Positions 7,569 to 13,566 of a stretch of 17,469 bases of DNA are shown piece by piece. Each line of letters starts with the position of its first letter. Within the stretch, counting starts at the first letter, position 1. The notes beneath the pieces were generated by a model. That model did no database searches and was not told the DNA's origin. It saw only the letters and a list, made by a program, of their open reading frames with translations. The DNA lies in NCBI GenBank assembly GCA_021793895.1, contig JAJYRW010000010.1, positions 1 through 17,469 on the forward strand, read 5' to 3'. This DNA comes from Actinomycetes bacterium (lineage in GTDB: Bacteria > Actinomycetota > Actinomycetes > Actinomycetales > JAJYRW01). Both the position numbers and the translations under genes were made by a program.

Positions 7569-8305
7569 AGGCCCGACTCCGCAGTTCGCACCAAGATTCG
7601 CCCACATTCATCGCAGCGCAGCACCTCATTTGGGGCCGCGGCCTCAATTCGAGCCAGTTCCTGGGTGTTGAGTTCCAGTTGGCAGCCCTGGCAGCGCCGC
7701 GCACGCAGGAGGGCCGCCCCCTGACCGACCTGGCTGCGAATGCGTTCATAAAGTTTCATGAGCTCGGCGTCAATTGCACCGGCCGTGATCTTGCGATTCC
7801 TCGTGGCTTCGCGACCGGCGGTGACGATTTCCAGGTCCTTTTGATCGCGCTCGGCCTCGGCAGCTTCGATGTCAACATCCACCGAGCGCTGGGCTTCTTC
7901 CAGGTTCTCCACCGTTTCCTGATGGTCTTCAAGTCGCTGCATGACATCTAGTTGAATTTCTTCCAAATCAGCGTGGCGCTTTTCTAGCGCCGCCAACTCG
8001 GATTGCATCGCGGTGAGTTCTTTGGGAGTCCCCTGCCCCGCATTGAGGCGGTCTTGGTTGCGCTGCATGCGATTCGCAACCTGTTCGACGTCGCCCTCGG
8101 CCTTTGTCAATTCCCGGCGCAAATCCTGGGCGGCAGTACGGGAATTGACCAGGGCCAGATCAACATCGGCCTTGCGTTCTTGCAGTTCCGCTAATTTCTT
8201 CAGTATGGGAAGCGTTTTGCGCTGATGGACAAGTTGCGCGATTTTGGTGTCTAATTCCTGCACCTTCAGGAGTTGCAACTGGTCTTCGGGCGAGGCTTTG
8301 GGCAC
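7565..8305 (-). CDS. Coiled-coil protein with C4 zinc ribbon
   Basis: The 246-residue protein is a long antiparallel coiled coil (about residues 5-190, rich in Leu/Glu/Gln/Arg heptads) ending in a zinc ribbon: Cys205-x2-Cys208 and Cys231-x2-Cys234 (CQGC and CDEC). This is the CT398/Rv2229c-like family, of no settled function; a nucleic-acid-binding or scaffolding role has been suggested from structure. The GTG start is preceded by AAGGAG with 8-base spacing. It sits between nif3 (5 bases upstream) and the RNase H fusion (4-base overlap), an arrangement I recall from many actinobacteria. Confidence 0.9.
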   Translation of the reverse strand: MPKASPEDQLQLLKVQELDTKIAQLVHQRKTLPILKKLAELQERKADVDLALVNSRTAAQDLRRELTKAEGDVEQVANRMQRNQDRLNAGQGTPKELTAMQSELAALEKRHADLEEIQLDVMQRLEDHQETVENLEEAQRSVDVDIEAAEAERDQKDLEIVTAGREATRNRKITAGAIDAELMKLYERIRSQVGQGAALLRARRCQGCQLELNTQELARIEAAAPNEVLRCDECGRILVRTAESGL

Positions 8306-8310
8306 GGGGG

Positions 8311-9516
8311 CTACTCCTTAGGCGGGGTGGTTACTGAAGACGATGACGTTCCCGGGCTGGCGATACGGAAATCCCAGGGGTCGGTGCGGCGCTCGCTGAC
8401 GCGCAGTTGCGCCTCGAAACCCAGATCCTGCAGATCGGATTTCAGGTCTGCGGCCCCGTAATTCAGCCAGGGCCACTCCGAGGCGAAGTGCGCGGTATCA
8501 ATTAAATACGGCCGGCCCGTGCCCAGCAGCGCTGTTTCGCGGGCCTCCGAAGCCGGATGGTGGCGCAGATCAGATGTGACATACACATCAACATCTGCCC
8601 GCTGGACCTGATCAAATAGGGAATCGCCCGAGCCGCTGCACACGGCAACCCGCTCCACTACCGCATCGGGCGCCCCAGCCACCCGGATGCCCTGTTCAGT
8701 TGCGGGAAGGGCCGCTGCAACGTTTTGCGCGAACTTTTCAAGCGTTACAGGCTCCGCCAGGCGCCCAATGCGGCCCAGGCCGGTAGGAGCCGGTAGCTGT
8801 GCCAAATTGAAAACGTCAAACGCCGGTTCTTCATAGGGGTGCGCTTGGCGCATCGCGGCTACTACCGCTGCGCGCCGCGCTGCCGGGGCGATCATCTCTA
8901 AGCGTTTTTCTGCTACGTATTCGGTTTCGCCTACCGCACCGATTGTCGGATTGGCCCCGGCCTCGGGGCGGAAAGCTCCAGTTCCGCTTACCTGCCAGTG
9001 GCAGCCGGAGTAGTCACCGATTTGTCCGGCGCCGGCCGCTGACATCGCATCCACAAGCTGCAGTAAAAGTTCAGAAGGTTCTGCCGGAACGAAGACCACG
9101 TGCTTATCGAGGTCGGCGCCCCCGGCGGGAACCAGGGGTTCTAAATCGATCAGCCCCAGCGCATTAGCTAGCGCGTCATTCACGCCGCGCAGCGCAGAAT
9201 CCGCGTTTGTGTGCGCGGTGTAAAGCGCACAGCCACCAGCGATGAGGCGGTGAATTACCGAACCCTTGGCGCTGGAAGTCGCCACCGATGTCACGCCGCG
9301 CAGCAGGAGCGGGTGATGGGTAACGATGAGGTCGGCGCCCCAGTCCAGGGCTTCATCGACCACGGTGGCTACCGGGTCCATCGCAAAGAGTATTTTCTTG
9401 ACCTCTTGCGCCGGATCACCGGCGACCAGGCCCACCGAGTCCCACGCTTGGGCAGTGCGGGGCGGATAGCGCCGCTCTAAACTTTTGATTACCTCTTGCA
9501 GCGTTAACGTCTCCAC
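8311..9516 (-). CDS. NIF3/DUF34 dinuclear metal protein
   Basis: The 401-residue protein is a long-form NIF3 (DUF34), a family forming toroidal hexamers with a two-metal centre in each subunit. Ligand motifs are His67-His68 (VTHHPL), His102 and Asp106 (AHTNAD), then His343 and Glu347 near the C-terminus (TAHFASEW). Between the two halves (about residues 135-238) is the PII/CutA-like insert ending HPYEEPAFDVF. Length exceeds the common 370-380 mainly through a Ser/Thr/Pro tail. Function is unsettled; links to GTP cyclohydrolase I and metal chaperoning are reported for relatives. The start is GTG, 6 bases after TAGCCT and without a Shine-Dalgarno. It is first of three genes, 20 bases after the importer ATPase. 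Confidence 0.92.
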   Translation of the reverse strand: METLTLQEVIKSLERRYPPRTAQAWDSVGLVAGDPAQEVKKILFAMDPVATVVDEALDWGADLIVTHHPLLLRGVTSVATSSAKGSVIHRLIAGGCALYTAHTNADSALRGVNDALANALGLIDLEPLVPAGGADLDKHVVFVPAEPSELLLQLVDAMSAAGAGQIGDYSGCHWQVSGTGAFRPEAGANPTIGAVGETEYVAEKRLEMIAPAARRAAVVAAMRQAHPYEEPAFDVFNLAQLPAPTGLGRIGRLAEPVTLEKFAQNVAAALPATEQGIRVAGAPDAVVERVAVCSGSGDSLFDQVQRADVDVYVTSDLRHHPASEARETALLGTGRPYLIDTAHFASEWPWLNYGAADLKSDLQDLGFEAQLRVSERRTDPWDFRIASPGTSSSSVTTPPKE

Positions 9517-9522
9517 GCCTTA

Positions 9523-9528
9523 AGGCTA
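9523..9528 (-). promoter_or_regulatory. -10 box of the nif3 operon, leaderless start
   Basis: On the minus strand TAGCCT is followed by TAAGGC and the GTG start of nif3. The hexamer and the spacing are identical to those of the RDD gene. The site lies within the 20 bases after the ABC ATPase gene, so nif3 can be transcribed alone or by read-through. Confidence 0.5.
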
Positions 9529-9536
9529 TCTGGTGT

Positions 9537-10328
9537 TTAAGAAAGCAGGGTGCGGTCCTCAAGGCTCGCGCCCTTAATCCGTTCAAATTCGGCGAGTAAA
9601 TCCGCCACTGTCATGCTCTGTTTTTGGTGCGCGGCGACGTCCAAAATTATTTTTCCCTCATGCATCATGATGAGGCGATTTCCCACTTCGAGCGCCTGTT
9701 CCATGTTGTGGGTGACCATGAGCGTGGTCAAGCGGTGGGAGGCGACAATTTCGCGGGTTAGGCGCGTTACTAAAGCGGCGCGCTGTGGGTCCAGTGCGGC
9801 CGTGTGCTCATCGAGGAGCAAGATTCCCGGTTGCGTGAACGTCGCCATCAGCAGCGAGAGTGCTTGGCGCTGCCCGCCGGAGAGTAGCCCGACCTTAGTT
9901 TTGAGCCGGGACTCCAGGCCGAGTTCGAGTGTTTCTAGCTGGGACTGAAAGAAGGCGCGCTTGGGCGCGCTCACGCCTCGGGCCAGGCCGCGGCGTTGCC
10001 CTCGGCGGTGGGCGATTGACAAGTTTTGTTCGATGGTTAGATTCGGCGCGGTACCGGCCATGGGGTCTTGGAATACGCGCCCGATGTACTTGGCACGTTG
10101 ATGATCACTCAGGCGATTCACCAGGCGCCCGTCGATCTCAACCCGCCCCGTATCGGGGCGCATATAACCGGCAACCACGTTGAGCAGCGTGGATTTACCC
10201 GCACCGTTGCTGCCGATGACGGTGGTGAAGTCCCCCTCGGGCAGGTGCAGATCAACGCCATTGAGGGCGACTCGCTCATTGGCGGTGTGTCGGAAGAAGG
10301 TTTTGGAAATGTCGGTGATACGCAGCAT
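9537..10328 (-). CDS. ABC importer ATPase (TrpZ-like)
   Basis: This 263-residue ABC ATPase powers the importer encoded just upstream. It has Walker A GSNGAGKST (39-47), Q-loop Gln in VFQDPMAGTAPNLTIEQNL (about 86), signature LSGGQRQ (148-154), Walker B LLLDE (169-173) and a switch His in MVTHNMEQA. ILLLDEHTAALDP, with His after DE, is characteristic of the ATPases paired with PF04392 (ABC_sub_bind) lipoproteins and branched-chain-type permeases. The start ATG overlaps the permease stop by one base (TAATG), so translation is coupled. Substrate is not determined by this subunit. Confidence 0.92.
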   Translation of the reverse strand: MLRITDISKTFFRHTANERVALNGVDLHLPEGDFTTVIGSNGAGKSTLLNVVAGYMRPDTGRVEIDGRLVNRLSDHQRAKYIGRVFQDPMAGTAPNLTIEQNLSIAHRRGQRRGLARGVSAPKRAFFQSQLETLELGLESRLKTKVGLLSGGQRQALSLLMATFTQPGILLLDEHTAALDPQRAALVTRLTREIVASHRLTTLMVTHNMEQALEVGNRLIMMHEGKIILDVAAHQKQSMTVADLLAEFERIKGASLEDRTLLS

Positions 10329-11335
10329 TATTTGACCTCCTCCACCGCGGGGGGCTCGGTTGCTGAAGCCTCAGCCGCCCGGGGCTCGGTTGTTGGGGCC
10401 CCAGCTCCGGAGGCCTCGGCTGCGGGAGCGGGTTCGAGCGGCACGCGATTGTGCCCAAAAATTTTCTTAAATTCGCGCTTGAGATTCTGGAATAGGGGCA
10501 GCTGCGGGATCAGCAGCGCGATGACCACCAAAACTGCGGAGATTAGCTTCATATCGTTGGGGTCAAACCCGACTTTGAGCGCGAAGTAGATAACCACGCG
10601 ATACAGAATTGAGCCGATAATGACCGCCAAAGTGGCCAGCAATATGTGGCGGGCTCCAAAAAATACGGCCTGTCCCAAGATGACCGATGCCAGGCCGACC
10701 AAGATTAGGCCGATTCCCATACCGATATCGGCAAACCCCTGATACTGGGCGACTAGCGATCCCGCCAGCGCCACCAGCCCGTTGGAAAGCGCCAGCGTCA
10801 AAATGGTGGTGTTGTGCGTGTTAACCCCGAAACTGCGAATCATCAGTTCGTTATCGCCCGTAGCCTGGATCGCCAAGCCCTTATCGGTGTATAAGAACCA
10901 GTCAAGGACAAGTTTCACGAGCAGCGCCCCAATCGTCAGAATCACCACTGCCATCCAGGTGCCCAGCAATTTGTGCTCGCGCAGCGGGGTAAAGAGGGTC
11001 TCTGCTCGCAGCATTGGAAGGTTCGACTTGCCCATAATGCGCAGGTTGATCGAATACAGCGCGATCATGGTCAAAATACCGGCGAGCAGGCCGTTAATTT
11101 TCGCTTTGGTGTGTAGTAAACCGGTGATTAGACCGGCGACCAGCCCGGCCCCGAACCCGGCGGCTGATGCCAGCAGCGCCGGCCCGCCGTTGATGATGAT
11201 GACTCCGGCAACCGCTGCGCCGGAGGTAAAACTGCCATCGACGGTTAAGTCGGGAAAGTTCAGCACCCGGAAGGTGAGATAGACGCCCAGCGCCACGATG
11301 GCGTACAGCAGGCCAAGCTCAATAGCGCCGATCAT
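10328..11335 (-). CDS. ABC importer permease (TrpY-like)
   Basis: The 335-residue membrane protein belongs to the BPD_transp_2 permease family. It has about eight hydrophobic segments and the N-terminal signature VLNFPDLTVDGSFTSGAAVAG, typical of permeases paired with ABC_sub_bind proteins. The last 35 residues are an unusual cytoplasmic tail rich in Ala, Glu and Pro, built from repeats and absent from most relatives. The ATG at 11335 follows GAGGAG at a rather long 11 bases, and no better in-frame start exists. It lies 65 bases after the binding-protein gene, with a short hairpin in the gap, and overlaps the ATPase gene by one base. Confidence 0.9.
   Translation of the reverse strand: MIGAIELGLLYAIVALGVYLTFRVLNFPDLTVDGSFTSGAAVAGVIIINGGPALLASAAGFGAGLVAGLITGLLHTKAKINGLLAGILTMIALYSINLRIMGKSNLPMLRAETLFTPLREHKLLGTWMAVVILTIGALLVKLVLDWFLYTDKGLAIQATGDNELMIRSFGVNTHNTTILTLALSNGLVALAGSLVAQYQGFADIGMGIGLILVGLASVILGQAVFFGARHILLATLAVIIGSILYRVVIYFALKVGFDPNDMKLISAVLVVIALLIPQLPLFQNLKREFKKIFGHNRVPLEPAPAAEASGAGAPTTEPRAAEASATEPPAVEEVK
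10351..10430 (-). repeat. 30-base tandem repeat in permease tail
   Basis: Units begin at 10351 and 10381 and a partial third at 10411. The first two share GGGGCTCGGTTG exactly and about 22 of 30 bases overall. They encode decapeptides RAAEASATEP and SGAGAPTTEP in the cytoplasmic tail, in phase with the codons. Confidence 0.7.
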
Positions 11336-11400
11336 TATCGACTGGTCTCCTCACCTTCCAGGTGCTGGGAAGTTACTGCGTTCTCGCTAACGAATTACGG

Positions 11401-12432
11401 CTATTCGGTGACGAGTTCATCGGCATTGTCCAAGAAGTCATCGGGCAGGGTAATTCCCATCCGATCAGCGGCCGCTTCATTAACAATGAGCTGCATGACT
11501 TCCTGAGTTTCGACCGGCATTTCAGCCGGGTCCTCGCCCTCAAGCAGGATGCGGGCAGCCATCTTTCCGGTCTGGTAGCCCAACTCGTAGTAGTTCAAGC
11601 CGAAGGTGGCCACGCCGCCGCGTTCTACCGAGTCGCCCTCGCCGACGATAAGCAAAATGCCCTCATCTTCGGTGACCTGAATTACCGATTCGAGCGCGTC
11701 AACAACAGTGTTGTCGGTGGGCACGTAAATCGCGTCGACGTCCTTGATGGACTCGGCTGCTTGGGAAACTTCGGCCGCGGCGGAGACGGTAACTTCCTTC
11801 AGCTCTAGACCGAGTTCTTCACTTGCCTCCCGTGCCAATTCCACCTGCACCTCGGAGTTGACCTCACCGGAACTGTAAATAACGCCAACGGTCTGCGCGT
11901 CGGGAAGAATCTCGGTGATCAACTCGATTTGCTCTTCGACCGGGTTGAGGTCGGAGGTTCCCGTTACATTGCCGCCGGGCGCATCCCAAGAGTCAACCAA
12001 CTCGGCCTCTTCGGGTTCCGTTACCGCGGTAAACACGATGGGCTTATCAAAGATGGCTTGGGCGGTGGCCTGGGCCGCTGGGGTAGCGATTGCTAGCACC
12101 AGATCAACGTCATCGGCTGCGAACTTGCTGGCGATCGACGTGGCGGTAGCCATTTCACCCTGCGCGTTTTGTTCATCGAAACTCACGGTGTCTTCGGTGT
12201 AACCGGCATCTAGCAGCGCGTCTTTAAAGCCATCGCGGGCCGCATCAAGTGAGGGGTGTTCGGCAATTTGCGTAATACCGATCTGCACGGATTCGGTTAC
12301 TTCACCGGTTTCGTCGCTCGCTCCATTTGGTTCGTCGGTGTCCGTCGCGTCAGTGCTGGCACCGCAGGCCGCCAAAAGCAGGCTCGCGCCTGCAAAAAGT
12401 GCGCTAAACCGCCAGAGATTTGATTTAGCCAT
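11401..12432 (-). CDS. ABC importer substrate-binding lipoprotein
   Basis: The 343-residue protein has a lipoprotein signal: basic start, hydrophobic stretch and lipobox LAAC with Cys23. An acidic Asp/Thr/Glu linker (about 24-48) then leads to an ABC_sub_bind (PF04392, TrpX-like) domain. Supporting stretches are VQIGITQIAEHPSLDAARDGFKD, VDLVLAIATPAAQATAQ, PIVFTAVTEP, NVTGTSD and YVPTDNTVVDA. This extracellular anchored receptor would capture a small ligand for the permease and ATPase encoded next. Tryptophan and related aromatic amino acids are known ligands in this family, but the substrate cannot be read from sequence here. The Shine-Dalgarno is poor (GGAG 13 bases away). A short reading frame ending 2 bases upstream may couple translation. 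Confidence 0.92.
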   Translation of the reverse strand: MAKSNLWRFSALFAGASLLLAACGASTDATDTDEPNGASDETGEVTESVQIGITQIAEHPSLDAARDGFKDALLDAGYTEDTVSFDEQNAQGEMATATSIASKFAADDVDLVLAIATPAAQATAQAIFDKPIVFTAVTEPEEAELVDSWDAPGGNVTGTSDLNPVEEQIELITEILPDAQTVGVIYSSGEVNSEVQVELAREASEELGLELKEVTVSAAAEVSQAAESIKDVDAIYVPTDNTVVDALESVIQVTEDEGILLIVGEGDSVERGGVATFGLNYYELGYQTGKMAARILLEGEDPAEMPVETQEVMQLIVNEAAADRMGITLPDDFLDNADELVTE

Positions 12433-12434
12433 TT

Positions 12435-12566
12435 TTACCGTCTTTCTCCAAGGTGGGAAGAAATGCGTTTTACCGCGTTGATAGTTGAAGTTTCCAAGAC
12501 GGCCAGCACCGGGGCCGAACTCGTCCGAAGAATTCTGATGCGTAACTTACCGCTTTTAGCCGCCAT
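12435..12566 (-). CDS. Possible small leader ORF before lipoprotein gene
   Basis: A 43-codon frame beginning MAAKSGKLRIRILRTSSAP fills nearly the whole gap between the two ABC operons. Its TAA stop is 2 bases before the lipoprotein ATG. It is basic (about ten Lys/Arg) and shows no run of one amino acid that would suggest classical attenuation. No Shine-Dalgarno or well-placed -10 box precedes its ATG, and I recognise no family. It could be real and serve translational coupling, or be chance. Confidence 0.25.
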   Translation of the reverse strand: MAAKSGKLRIRILRTSSAPVLAVLETSTINAVKRISSHLGERR

Positions 12567-12567
12567 T

Positions 12568-12583
12568 TGATACACGTGTCTCA
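12568..12583. promoter_or_regulatory. Near-perfect 16-base palindrome, possible operator
   Basis: TGATACACGTGTCTCA is an inverted repeat with one mismatched pair around a central CG. It lies about 135 bases before the lipoprotein start and overlaps the stop codon of the upstream ABC ATPase gene. Size and central CG resemble operators of LacI-type repressors, but the binding protein is unknown. Confidence 0.35.
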
Positions 12584-13510
12584 CGTATTGAGCATTTTGC
12601 CAATTTGGCGGCTCGGTGCGGACCGCGCCGCCCACCGGTCGGCATCCTTCAGCACCAAGATGGGGTGTTCGAAAGCGCGGGAGACTTTCTCGCTGGTCAA
12701 TACGGCATCCGCCGGGCCGGCCGCAACGATCTCGCCGTGCGAGACCAAAACAGCGTGCGTGGTGGAGGTGGGCAGTTCTTCTAGATGGTGTGTGACCAAA
12801 ATGGTGGTCAGGTCGGGCTGGCTCTGACGCAATTGGTCCACGGTTTCGAGGAATTGTTCGCGCGCGGCCACATCCAAACCGGTGGTCGGTTCATCAAGCA
12901 AAAGCAATTCCGGTTGGGCAATCAGCGCGCGAGCAATGAGGGCTCGGCCCCGCTCCCCCTGTGACAAAACTGGCCACCGGGTATCGCGGCGATAAGCAAG
13001 TCCCAGCTCCGTAATAAGCCGATCAGCGCGCGCGATGTCTTCTGGCTTTGGCCGCCAGCGATTGGGGCGCTCAATGGTGCCGGTCAGGCCGGTAAGAACC
13101 ACCTCAATGACGGGCATGGTCGAACGCAGCGGATGACGGGGGTTCACATGCCCGATGTGGCGGCGCAATTGCTGCATATCAACGCGCCCCAGGCGGTGAC
13201 CCAGCACGTCCACAGTGCCGGAGGTGGGATGGACATGCGCGCCGCAAAAGCTCAGAATCGTGGTTTTCCCCGCGCCGTTGGGTCCCAGGAGCGCCCAGTG
13301 TTCTCCGCGTTGAATTTCAAGGTTCACCGGGCGCAGGATTTGGGTCTCACCGCGGCGAAACGTAACCTCTTGGAGGCGAACGGCCAGCTGGCTCGATGCG
13401 GACGCTGTCGCGGCAGCCCCATTTTCGACGGCCGAAGAATTCATGGCGGTAATTGTCTCAAATGACCTTTTACCCACCGGTGCCAGTTCGGTTAGCACTT
13501 CGGTGCTCAA
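12581..13510 (-). CDS. Stand-alone ABC ATPase (ModF/YlmA-like)
   Basis: The 309-residue protein is a single ABC domain with Walker A GPNGAGKTT (76-84), signature LSQGERGRALIARAL (from 182), Walker B LLLLDEP (202-208) and switch His in LVTHHLEEL. At the usual Q-loop position it reads IGHVNPRHP, without Gln. The domain lacks a neighbouring permease. Both traits suit the ModF/YlmA-like group, often annotated only as ABC ATP-binding protein. Residues 1-40 are a disordered Ala/Ser-rich lead. The start is uncertain: TTG at 13510 has a strong GGGGGTGAT upstream and a good -10 box, while ATG at 13444 would give 287 residues but has no ribosome site. Confidence 0.85.
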   Translation of the reverse strand: MSTEVLTELAPVGKRSFETITAMNSSAVENGAAATASASSQLAVRLQEVTFRRGETQILRPVNLEIQRGEHWALLGPNGAGKTTILSFCGAHVHPTSGTVDVLGHRLGRVDMQQLRRHIGHVNPRHPLRSTMPVIEVVLTGLTGTIERPNRWRPKPEDIARADRLITELGLAYRRDTRWPVLSQGERGRALIARALIAQPELLLLDEPTTGLDVAAREQFLETVDQLRQSQPDLTTILVTHHLEELPTSTTHAVLVSHGEIVAAGPADAVLTSEKVSRAFEHPILVLKDADRWAARSAPSRQIGKMLNT

Positions 13511-13539
13511 TGGACATCACCCCCGGGGCGCTCTAATCT
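13511..13539 (+). promoter_or_regulatory. Sigma-70-type promoter of transketolase
   Basis: TGGACA (13511-13516), a 17-base spacer and TAATCT (13534-13539) form the best two-box promoter in the window. The predicted start is near 13546, giving a leader of about 20 bases that contains AGGAG 7 bases before the ATG. Confidence 0.55.
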
Positions 13540-13541
13540 GA

Positions 13542-13547
13542 ATTTTA
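13542..13547 (-). promoter_or_regulatory. -10 box for the stand-alone ABC ATPase
   Basis: On the minus strand TAAAAT would start transcription near 13535, about 25 bases before the TTG start and upstream of its GGGGGTGAT ribosome site. It lies inside the predicted start region of the transketolase promoter on the other strand. The -35 region is poor. Confidence 0.4.
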
Positions 13548-13566
13548 TCTACGGTAGGAGCGCATA

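Noticed and set aside
7039..7671. Open frame of 210 codons on + across the RNase H gene
   Set aside because: It is antisense to the RNase H domain, whose catalytic motifs are all on the minus strand; the product is Ser/Ala/Pro-rich with no family match.
12433..12580. Possible T-box or tryptophan attenuator before the importer operon
   Set aside because: No T-box core (the AGGGUGG-type antiterminator element), no Trp-codon run and no terminator hairpin with a T-tract is visible.
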